This document shows positions 35,374-43,358 of a DNA stretch of 64,000 nt, piece after piece. The notes under the pieces were generated by a model that ran no database searches, was not told where the DNA came from, and was given only the letters and a program-made list of their open reading frames with translations. The translations under genes were made by a program, and so were the position numbers. The stretch is from Candidatus Scalindua sp. SCAELEC01. GTDB lineage: Bacteria > Planctomycetota > Brocadiia > Brocadiales > Scalinduaceae. Position 1 is the first letter of the stretch; the number at the start of each line of letters is the position of its first letter. Location of the stretch: NCBI GenBank assembly GCA_004282745.1, contig SHMT01000002.1, forward strand, positions 62,001 to 126,000, read 5' to 3'.

Positions 35374-36834
35374 ATGGATAATTACGAAAATCTTTTAAAT
35401 ACTTATAAGAAGTCTACAATTCTCGAATCCATTGGGGAGGCTTTGCAATGGGACCAAGAGGTGATGATGCCGGAAGGTGCCTTACCCATACGCTCCCAGC
35501 AAAGTTCAACTTTAGCAGCTTTGAAACATGATATCTTGACATCTGATGAGATGAGCGTGCTGCTCGTATCATTAGAAGATGAAGATCTGAATTCGGACCA
35601 ATCTGCAAATGTTCGAGAGATTAAGAGAAATTTTACCCGGGCAAAAAAAATCCCTAATGAGTTAGTTCGGGAATTAAGCGAAACCACTATTCAAGGTGTC
35701 GAATCCTGGAAAATAGCTCGGCAGAGTAACGATTTCAAGATATTTCTACCCTCCCTTCGGAACGTTTTTGCCTTATCCACAAAAGTTGCAGAATGTATCG
35801 ACCCAAACACTCACCCGTATGAAGTCCTCCTTGAAAGTTACGAGCAGGATATGTCGGTAGAGGAGATTCAACGTCATCTGAATACGATAAAAGAGCACTT
35901 TGTCCCTCTCATAGCCAGGATTAAAGACCAAGAGATAGACAACTCTCTGCTTACCAATGACATTGATGTAAAAAAACAGATCGACTTTAACCGTTTTATT
36001 GCCAAGGCGATTGGTTACGATTTCTCCAAAGGAAGATTAGACGTTTCTGAACATCCGTTTACTGCCTGTTATGGGAGAATAACGACAAGGTATAACACGG
36101 GATGGTGGTCGGCCATCTCCGGAACCATACACGAAGCAGGCCACGGTATGTACGAACATCACCTACCTCTTAAATCTTTCGGTCTGCCTCTTGGTCAGTA
36201 TTGCTCCATGAGTATTCACGAATCACAATCACGGTTTTGGGAAAACAATATCGGCAAATCAAAACCGTTCTGGAGGAAGTTTTTCCCCAATCTCAGCAAC
36301 TCTTACGGGTTAGATGTTGATCTAGAGAAGTTCTATAAAATTATCAACAAGGTAGAACCAAATCTCATAAGAATCGAAGCCGATGAACTGACCTATAGTC
36401 TGCACATCATTCTCAGGTTTGAAATTGAACTTGGTTTAATTGAAGGCACAATAAAATTTGAGGAGCTTCCGGAAGTTTGGAATCAGAAATTCAAGGAGTA
36501 TCTCGGTATTGTTCCACCTACTGATTCCCTTGGAGTATTACAAGATATTCATTGGTCATGGGGCAACATCGGCTATTTCCCTACCTATACATTAGGGAGC
36601 ATGATCGCTGCACAGCTCTTTGCTGCTGCGGAAGATGCTATTCCCCATTTAGCGAATAACATAGAGCAGGGTAATTTTGAGAATCTAAGGTCCTGGCTGA
36701 ACGACAACATATGGTGTCACGGAAAAAGATACTTGACCAAGGAGTTAATAAGGAAAGCCACGGGAAAAGATCCGGCACCAGACGATTACGTAGACTATCT
36801 CAAGACCAAATATTCAGAAATCTATGCGCTGTAA
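35374..36834 (+). CDS. Carboxypeptidase Taq family (M32) metallopeptidase
   Basis: A 486-residue zinc carboxypeptidase. The metal-binding HExxH is in SGTIHEAGHGMYEHHL (about 255-270), and the third ligand region DELTYSLHIILRFEIE (about 330) is present, as are the M32 blocks ALQWDQEVMMPEGA (23-36) and SIHESQSRFWEN (about 285). The family has about 490-510 residues, so the gene is complete. It removes C-terminal residues from peptides in the cytoplasm. ATG 35374 has only a weak ribosome site. It converges with the GluR0-like channel gene (20 bp between stops). Confidence 0.93.
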   Translation: MDNYENLLNTYKKSTILESIGEALQWDQEVMMPEGALPIRSQQSSTLAALKHDILTSDEMSVLLVSLEDEDLNSDQSANVREIKRNFTRAKKIPNELVRELSETTIQGVESWKIARQSNDFKIFLPSLRNVFALSTKVAECIDPNTHPYEVLLESYEQDMSVEEIQRHLNTIKEHFVPLIARIKDQEIDNSLLTNDIDVKKQIDFNRFIAKAIGYDFSKGRLDVSEHPFTACYGRITTRYNTGWWSAISGTIHEAGHGMYEHHLPLKSFGLPLGQYCSMSIHESQSRFWENNIGKSKPFWRKFFPNLSNSYGLDVDLEKFYKIINKVEPNLIRIEADELTYSLHIILRFEIELGLIEGTIKFEELPEVWNQKFKEYLGIVPPTDSLGVLQDIHWSWGNIGYFPTYTLGSMIAAQLFAAAEDAIPHLANNIEQGNFENLRSWLNDNIWCHGKRYLTKELIRKATGKDPAPDDYVDYLKTKYSEIYAL

Positions 36835-36853
36835 GGTAAATTGTTCGTACAGC

Positions 36854-37936
36854 TTACTCATCCTTTTGAATATACGTATGAATAATTTTTTCTATTTCTT
36901 GATTTTCTGCTAGTTTTAACAACGTGCGGTTGACATCTAAAATAAGCTGTGAATTTACTGGAAAAGCAAAACCATACCCTTGTTTATAATATTCAGCTTT
37001 ACCGATATATAGATTTTCCCTTACATTATTCTTTAAAAAATAGAGTAATTGTGGACGATCAAAAACCACGGCATCCACATCTTTACTTTCCAGTTTTTCA
37101 ATAGCTTCGTCTAAATTATCAACACCAATAACTTTGACTTTTGTCTTTATTAAAAACTCTTCCGAAGGCGAGCCTGAAATAGTCGCCGCTTTTCGGCCTG
37201 AAAGCTGTTCGATGGTTGAAACGGTTGTAGATTCAAGAGTAGAAAGTGTTAGGATACTTGCAATTCCAGCTACCATAGATGTGGCAAAAATTATAGATAT
37301 AACCATCCATAATCCTGCTATTATTCTACCTATTAACGTTATAGGTGCTCTATCACCATAACCCGTTGTGCTCATAGTTACAATAGCCAACCACATTCCC
37401 GTTCCAATGCCTTTTAGCGGATCGTGCGGAAACTGCTCTGGTGATTTTTTACGCTCGGCTATCCAAAGAAATGAACCTACAATAGCAAGTATTATTAAAA
37501 AAGATCCGATAGCCAATAATAATTTAATGCTAAAAAGCGGTTTGATTATTTGCCAAATGCCACGATTATCCATTCGGGAAATAATGGAGATACTTGAGTT
37601 ATAGAAAGGTTGCGAAAATTGCATGGTTTCCAAACGCTTGGCCGTAATACTGATTGGTCCTACCACTAAATCGACACCACCTTTGCTTAAAGCATCATTT
37701 ACATTTTCAAACGATACATACTCATAACTCCACGATTTTTTTTTTGCAATTTTTTCCCAAATATCCAGAGAAATCCCGGTTTCGGATTCATCAAACACAA
37801 AAGGCTTACTTCCAGCTATGCCAACGCGTAATGTTTCTGTTTCCACACCTGCTGTTTTCGTTTGCGCCATGATTGGATCAGCACAAAAAATTAGTATTAA
37901 AAATAAAAAAAATGGTTTCAACAAAGATTTGAGCAT
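36854..37936 (-). CDS. GluR0-like ligand-gated potassium channel
   Basis: A 360-residue membrane protein with the prokaryotic ionotropic glutamate receptor layout. Residues 1-24 are a signal peptide. A periplasmic solute-binding fold is split in two lobes (about 32-115 and 235-355), with LRVGIAGSKPFVFDE in the first. Between the lobes lies a pore module with two membrane spans and re-entrant loop VTMSTTGYGDRAPITL; TGYGD is a K+ selectivity filter. Binding of an amino-acid-like ligand would gate K+ flow, as shown for Synechocystis GluR0. AGGGTGA lies about 7 bases before ATG 37936. Ligand unknown. Confidence 0.9.
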   Translation of the reverse strand: MLKSLLKPFFLFLILIFCADPIMAQTKTAGVETETLRVGIAGSKPFVFDESETGISLDIWEKIAKKKSWSYEYVSFENVNDALSKGGVDLVVGPISITAKRLETMQFSQPFYNSSISIISRMDNRGIWQIIKPLFSIKLLLAIGSFLIILAIVGSFLWIAERKKSPEQFPHDPLKGIGTGMWLAIVTMSTTGYGDRAPITLIGRIIAGLWMVISIIFATSMVAGIASILTLSTLESTTVSTIEQLSGRKAATISGSPSEEFLIKTKVKVIGVDNLDEAIEKLESKDVDAVVFDRPQLLYFLKNNVRENLYIGKAEYYKQGYGFAFPVNSQLILDVNRTLLKLAENQEIEKIIHTYIQKDE

Positions 37937-38011
37937 TTTTTTTCACCCTTTATTACTCTCTGCACCCTGTGCCTGGTTAAAAGAGAAGACTAAAGCCTTA
38001 ACTCACATATT

Positions 38012-38161
38012 TAGTGTTTGAACGAAAACTACCCCATCTACTGCGTTGCTGCAATAATTTCGCAATCCTCAAGTACAATTGTACGTTCCGGTTACGAAAT
38101 TATTGTGCGCCTTGTAGCTAGGCACTTTTCATTCAAACACAGGGTTTTCGTTCAGGCACTA
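38012..38161 (+). repeat. MITE-like repeat family C (copy 4)
   Basis: 150 bp with termini TAGTGTTTGAACGAAAAC and GTTTTCGTTCAGGCACTA. Slightly diverged (TTGTGCGCCTTGTAGCTAGG where other copies have TTACGCGCCTTGTACCTAGG). It occupies the space between the GluR0-like gene and the DUF3820 gene. Confidence 0.92.
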
Positions 38162-38189
38162 TTTAAAAGGAAATTCCTATACAGCTAAA

Positions 38190-38414
38190 TTACCGGAGCG
38201 GTTTAAACAGGTATTCCAGTCCATTGAGTTTAATTTCATAGACACACATGAGCATGTTACCCAGCTCACCTTCCGGAAACCCCTTATTCGCGAACCATAC
38301 GATATACCACTCTGGTAAATCAATCAGTAACCTATCTTTATATTTACCATAAGGCATACGCATTTTCGCAATTTTCAACAAATACTCTTTATCAGAAAGC
38401 ATATCGAAGGTCAT
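38190..38414 (-). CDS. DUF3820 family small protein
   Basis: A 74-residue protein with the DUF3820 signature RMPYGKYKDRLLIDLPEWYI followed by VWFANKGFPEGELG. The family is small and of unknown role; some members occur fused to exonucleases or stand alone. ATG 38414 overlaps the cytochrome stop codon by 4 bp (ATGA), so the two are translationally coupled. The functional link with a 12-haem cytochrome is not evident and may be only transcriptional. Confidence 0.88.
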   Translation of the reverse strand: MTFDMLSDKEYLLKIAKMRMPYGKYKDRLLIDLPEWYIVWFANKGFPEGELGNMLMCVYEIKLNGLEYLFKPLR

Positions 38415-40780
38415 TTATTTGCCTTTTCCATGAGACTCTTTATCGCCTCAGAGACAATGTTATCATGCTGTGCTGGTGTTTTAGCTCTCCCATACTTATT
38501 AATAATATTTTCCCATTCGGGTGTTCCGTGATACTGGTGACACCCTACACACAAACCTTCTCTTTCAACGAGAGATCTCTCGTCTCTGTTTAATGGCCGA
38601 TCCTCGGGGAGTGGCATATTTTGTACCTGTTTGCCACTCCTTGTGACAAGCTGCTCCATTGAATAGGGGAAATCCTCTATTTTTCCCGTTTGCCATCGGC
38701 CCGTTAACGTGTTGGGAATATCGCCGTATACGCCTTTTGAAAGGTCCTGAAAAAGAGGACTTTCACCAAGGATACTTTCCGAACTTCTTGAGTTACCGGT
38801 GCCATACCCCAGAGCTTTTGGTGTTGTATGGCAATCCTCGCATGTTCTTGCAACAAGGCTTACCGAATGCGGGTGGATGGGTGCCATTGTGGGTGAATTG
38901 TGTCCGGTAGATGTCGTATAGTGCTTGTTTCGAACCTTAATGTTTCCCTCTTCATCGACGAAAGTGTAAAAGGTCTGACATCCGGGAACTAACGGCGTAA
39001 TCTTGCCTTTCATATTCACGCCTAACATGGGACTTTCCCACCTCAAAAAAGATCTATTTTCGAGAGAAAGGTTACCGAATTTTTCCGTCTCTGTCTGTCT
39101 CCCGGTCTTTGGGTCTACCCTTTTTGATGTCGTTATCCAGTCAGTGCCTTTTTCTCTTCTATCATATTGCATATGACAGCCATAGCACTGTGGTGCCCAT
39201 GTGGAGTGACACGCGTAACACTCCAACTTTTCAATATGCTCATGAACCGTAGACATAGCGACCTTACCCTGTTGAGTCTTAAATTCATCTGCCTCTTGAA
39301 TCTGCTTGAGCAATGGAACGTCATGTCTCTTACCCGAAAAAGCGCTGAAGATATAGCTCTTTTCGCCCTCTTTAAACCAGTTCCCCTTGATATTCCCCTT
39401 TGAAGTAAGTAGGTACTCTCTACTCCCCTCTTTGTGTAAACCCCTAGGACCCTCCAACGTAACCGGCGTACCATATCCTACCGGGAGTTCCCACGGATAG
39501 TGTGTAGGGGTGCCGTGACAATCATAGCAGGAGACCTCCACTTGATAGAGGGTCGCAGGATAGATATTTCCATCACCATGAACATCTATAGAGGTATGAC
39601 AATCCACACACTGCATGCCTCTCTCAAAATGAACGTCCTTTCTCACGTGTAAATACTCCTTCGTAAAGAGTGGCTCCTGTGGTTTTCCCTCTTCATCAAA
39701 AGGGGGAGCGTGCTTATCCTTGATATAATCATATTCAAACATCCCAACGAAAGTGGTCCCAATTCTCTTGCCCCTCGTGTGGCAGTGGGTGCACTGGGCT
39801 GCCGGTATGGCACTGGTAATACGATGTTTTAATGGATGTGGGCGTGACTCGTTATTTTTGATGGTTGGGTCGTTACCCTCATATTTCCCATCATTTCCAT
39901 ATAAGACATGACACGCGGCACAACCGGAAGCTCGCAGATCTCCTCGTTTGCCCCGTCCCTCACCCCAAACGTGACACCTCGCACACTGTTTTCTATAGGT
40001 ATCGGAAAACCCCGCTTTCTCTTCTGATCCAAAAACCGTTACCCCCTTTTCAAAGTCCGGGATTTCGTCTACCTTTTCCAACCTCCTCAGAAATCCTGAC
40101 TTTAAGGCCTTTGCCGACCACTCCTTATATTTCGTGGAACCTACCAACGGTATCGGCCCATCGCTATCTATCATCGTAAAATTTCCGTAGGGAAACGTGC
40201 CCTTCTCCACAACTCCGTTTGAAGAGAGTGTTTTACTTGCAATACCGGTCATGAGTGAATGGAGCGACAAAGACATCCTGAAAGTATAATCACCGATATT
40301 CTCTGCAGAGGGATTAACCGATGACATCAACTCTCCTCCGACAGGGGTTTCAAGTGTTTCTCCCATGAGCATGGTAATACTCCCCTTGCCATCATGACAT
40401 TTTGCACACCCCTTTCCCTGGTGGAGGGCCCACATACTTGACGGGTTCGGGACAAATCCATTATGGGCAACCTCTTTCTCTCTGGAAGAGGGGTTTCCTT
40501 CATGGCAGATAGCACATTCATATCCTACCGTCTCTCCATATTTTTGTTTGGCGAATGCGAGGAGAAAAGGCTGCATTACCTCACTAATAATCTCAATTCC
40601 CTGATGGCATGCAAGGCAACCCTTTCCATCCGGTTTTGCCGTTGGCGTAATAGCATCCCCCACCACTTCTTCCCGAGAAGAGTTCGTATCACTGAGTAGT
40701 TTCGTACTCCCCTTGCAACCACCTGAAGCAAAAACAGACATTGCCACCATCAGTATCGTAGATAAGTATTTCAACCTCAT
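38411..40780 (-). CDS. Twelve-haem c-type cytochrome, probable lipoprotein
   Basis: A 789-residue exported cytochrome. I count 12 CxxCH sites: CLACH, CAICH, CAKCH, CARCH, CAACH, CTHCH, CVDCH, CYDCH, CYACH, CYGCH, CEDCH and CVGCH, spread from about residue 55 to 755. The N-terminus is a signal sequence ending ASGGC, so lipidation at Cys 22 is possible. GGGGGAG lies 7 bases before ATG 40780. Twelve haems without an evident catalytic CxxCK site suggest electron transfer, for example between quinol-side and outer or terminal acceptors. It lies 76 bp downstream of the TIR-TPR gene on the same strand and is coupled to DUF3820. No close named family was recognised. Confidence 0.9.
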   Translation of the reverse strand: MRLKYLSTILMVAMSVFASGGCKGSTKLLSDTNSSREEVVGDAITPTAKPDGKGCLACHQGIEIISEVMQPFLLAFAKQKYGETVGYECAICHEGNPSSREKEVAHNGFVPNPSSMWALHQGKGCAKCHDGKGSITMLMGETLETPVGGELMSSVNPSAENIGDYTFRMSLSLHSLMTGIASKTLSSNGVVEKGTFPYGNFTMIDSDGPIPLVGSTKYKEWSAKALKSGFLRRLEKVDEIPDFEKGVTVFGSEEKAGFSDTYRKQCARCHVWGEGRGKRGDLRASGCAACHVLYGNDGKYEGNDPTIKNNESRPHPLKHRITSAIPAAQCTHCHTRGKRIGTTFVGMFEYDYIKDKHAPPFDEEGKPQEPLFTKEYLHVRKDVHFERGMQCVDCHTSIDVHGDGNIYPATLYQVEVSCYDCHGTPTHYPWELPVGYGTPVTLEGPRGLHKEGSREYLLTSKGNIKGNWFKEGEKSYIFSAFSGKRHDVPLLKQIQEADEFKTQQGKVAMSTVHEHIEKLECYACHSTWAPQCYGCHMQYDRREKGTDWITTSKRVDPKTGRQTETEKFGNLSLENRSFLRWESPMLGVNMKGKITPLVPGCQTFYTFVDEEGNIKVRNKHYTTSTGHNSPTMAPIHPHSVSLVARTCEDCHTTPKALGYGTGNSRSSESILGESPLFQDLSKGVYGDIPNTLTGRWQTGKIEDFPYSMEQLVTRSGKQVQNMPLPEDRPLNRDERSLVEREGLCVGCHQYHGTPEWENIINKYGRAKTPAQHDNIVSEAIKSLMEKANK

Positions 40781-40856
40781 GTATAACTCCCCCTGGATAT
40801 AAGTGTTGATGAAAAAGCTAGAGCAGCCCTTAACCCTTTACCTCTTTTCATACTTT

Positions 40857-43103
40857 CTACCCTTTCCCCAATCTTTCCAGTAAAAACATAATCTCGGCGG
40901 CATCCGCATAATTCAGTCCGAGGTCCTCAGCCAATTCCGACTTACGAGATCCAGCCAGGATCTCCTGTAATTTAACAACCAGAAGTTTACCGGATACCGG
41001 TATTTTAGGGTCATTGGCAACTTCGTCCAGTTGTTTTCTGACCTCCTCGGGCTTCTGCTTCTTCAAGGCTTCCTCAAACAGCGCACATAACCTCGCGCTC
41101 GGATTCTGATCTTCTCCTCCATCACGGCGACAGGCAAGATATGCTTGGACTGACTTCTCCCGCGCACGGGATGCCGCTTCCTGATTTCCCTCAGCCAGTT
41201 CAATTTCTCTCAGCTTGTCCCACGCTCTCCAGGGTTCAACATGGTGCCCATAGGGTTTGAAACATTCAAGAGCTCTCAAAATTTCCCGTCTTGCATCTTC
41301 GTAACGCTTTAGTATGATTAAGGTGATAGTAAGATTCCCGCGAACACGCCCCTCGTTTGCCATATCGTTAATATCTCGATAGAGCCCTGCAGCCCTTTGA
41401 AAATAGTTCACGGCATCCTCTGACCTGCCAACCTTTGCGTAAAAACTTCCAAGACTTCCGAGACATTTGGCCTCGTCCACCGTATTCTTTTGCTCTACAT
41501 TTATATCAAGTGCTTGTAAATATGACTGTTCAGCTTCCTCAAATTGACCTATCTCCTCATGAACAACACCCGTCTGTTGGCAGGCAACGGCAACCATGTT
41601 TGGATCACCGAGGCTATCAAATATTTCTCGAGCCTCATCATGAGACTTAAGAGACTCCTCATACTGCCCCAGAGACATTCGTACCATCCCGAGCTGGCCT
41701 TTTGCGAGAGCAATTTGCCTCTCACTTTTAACCTCTTCCGCTTTCCGTATACTTCCCTGGTAAGCGGCAGCCGCCTCTTTTGAGCGTCCAAGATCAAAAA
41801 GGCACTCACCTCTTTTCGCAAGTGAAGCGGCTACCATCTTCACCGGAGTATCGCCATCCCCCTTGTCTACCAGCAGCTGAAAGCGTCTGAGCGCTTCATC
41901 AATTGATTTGAGTGCGTCTTCGGCCGCCCCACCTACTCGCAATACCCGTCCCAAAAGCATGTGCGCCTCTGCCAGATCATACTCTACTTCCGCATAAGCA
42001 TCCTCACCTGCCTGTTCACATTTATCCAACAGAACCTGAGCAACACTCAATGCCCTGGGCAAACTTCCAATACCCATCAATCTTTCAATCTGCATTCTCA
42101 ATACCTCAAATCTGTTATGACCCCATTCTCCCGATTTCTTCTCCTCCTCTTTTCGAATGTCAATCACTTTTGAGAGGATAATTTGAGCATCAAGTTGCGC
42201 GATCAACCCCTCAAGCATTACGGCCAAATCCATCGTAACCTCTGGGACATCCTGTGCCTGTACATATCGCAGCATTTGTAAGAGGTTGGGTTGTTCCAGT
42301 TTTGTTAATGTCTCTGTGAGAGGGGTGTCTTCAGACTGTTTCTTATTCAAAAACTCTACCAGTTGCCTCATGCTTTCGCCCCACCTGGCCTGGTATGTGT
42401 TAAGCATAGACTGGTCTAATTCCTGATACAGGAATGGACAAAGGGCAGGATGGAACCGTATAAAACCATAAGGCATTGGTTCTGCCAAGCCAATCTCTAA
42501 CAATTCACGGACTAACAGATCTCTTTCCGCTTCGTTTAACTTTAAAACGTACGTTATGTTGGAAATACTCCCACCCCCTTGAAAGAGACCGAGCGGCTTC
42601 ATTTTGTCTCGAATTTCCGGAGAGATCCGGCGTAACGAATTTCCTATACTGGCCAAGATAGTTTGTTTCTGATCATCAGATAGCTCTCCTCCCAACACCG
42701 CTAATATTTGAGGTATCGCTTCATCCATACCTCCAGAGCCAAGGTAAATCTTCATACCAACGGGTTCTTGTCCCAAGACCCTCGTTATGACTGCAGGTTC
42801 AACGCCTTCCCGGATAAGAGAAATCATTTTATAATCGTTTTGATCGTTTTTTCTTACCTCAAGTGCATGTGCCGTCTCCCTCAAAACAGGGTTAGCATCT
42901 TTCGTCTCAGGGCCAATCACCACAATAAATGCCCGAGCATCGGTAATATCCTGTTTTGTTTCGGGTCGCAATTCATTAGAGTGTTCTGAACCTAATGAAT
43001 CGACACGGATTTCCAAACCCAGTTTTTCTAACCCCTTACGAAGAGACTCTCCGCATTCATGGTCTTTACTACTATGGGAAACAAATAGATAATTTTTTTT
43101 CAT
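40857..43103 (-). CDS. TIR-domain protein with winged-helix and TPR array
   Basis: A 748-residue protein. Residues 1-145 are a TIR fold: YLFVSHSSKDHECGESLRKG at the start, ARAFIVVIGPETKD (strand D), and VLRETAHALEV with a Glu in the position of the NADase catalytic residue. Residues about 160-235 look like a winged-helix segment of the kind found after NTPase domains in STAND proteins (LNEAERDLLVRELLEIGLAE), but no P-loop is present. Residues about 340-650 are eight or so TPR units. AGAAAGG precedes ATG 43103. TIR-TPR proteins occur in immune-like and signalling systems; NAD+ cleavage is possible but not shown. The next gene on the strand is the 12-haem cytochrome. Confidence 0.85.
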   Translation of the reverse strand: MKKNYLFVSHSSKDHECGESLRKGLEKLGLEIRVDSLGSEHSNELRPETKQDITDARAFIVVIGPETKDANPVLRETAHALEVRKNDQNDYKMISLIREGVEPAVITRVLGQEPVGMKIYLGSGGMDEAIPQILAVLGGELSDDQKQTILASIGNSLRRISPEIRDKMKPLGLFQGGGSISNITYVLKLNEAERDLLVRELLEIGLAEPMPYGFIRFHPALCPFLYQELDQSMLNTYQARWGESMRQLVEFLNKKQSEDTPLTETLTKLEQPNLLQMLRYVQAQDVPEVTMDLAVMLEGLIAQLDAQIILSKVIDIRKEEEKKSGEWGHNRFEVLRMQIERLMGIGSLPRALSVAQVLLDKCEQAGEDAYAEVEYDLAEAHMLLGRVLRVGGAAEDALKSIDEALRRFQLLVDKGDGDTPVKMVAASLAKRGECLFDLGRSKEAAAAYQGSIRKAEEVKSERQIALAKGQLGMVRMSLGQYEESLKSHDEAREIFDSLGDPNMVAVACQQTGVVHEEIGQFEEAEQSYLQALDINVEQKNTVDEAKCLGSLGSFYAKVGRSEDAVNYFQRAAGLYRDINDMANEGRVRGNLTITLIILKRYEDARREILRALECFKPYGHHVEPWRAWDKLREIELAEGNQEAASRAREKSVQAYLACRRDGGEDQNPSARLCALFEEALKKQKPEEVRKQLDEVANDPKIPVSGKLLVVKLQEILAGSRKSELAEDLGLNYADAAEIMFLLERLGKG

Positions 43104-43358
43104 AATGCCTTTCTCTGTTATATTAAGGTTTATTTCACATTTTTGCTCGTATTAACGCGAGAATGTGTAAATTCATAAATCATCTCTTTACCATAGTTTT
43201 GCAAATTCCTGAGTTAATTTCAAGTAATTATGACATTTATGAGCTGACTCTTCCGATTTTTGAAATGGAATTGCCTTTGGGGCTGGCTTGGTATAAAAGA
43301 GGATTGGTTGTCTGTCCCTTGTTCAATTTCTCCTATTAATCAAGAAGCTTTTGTCTAA

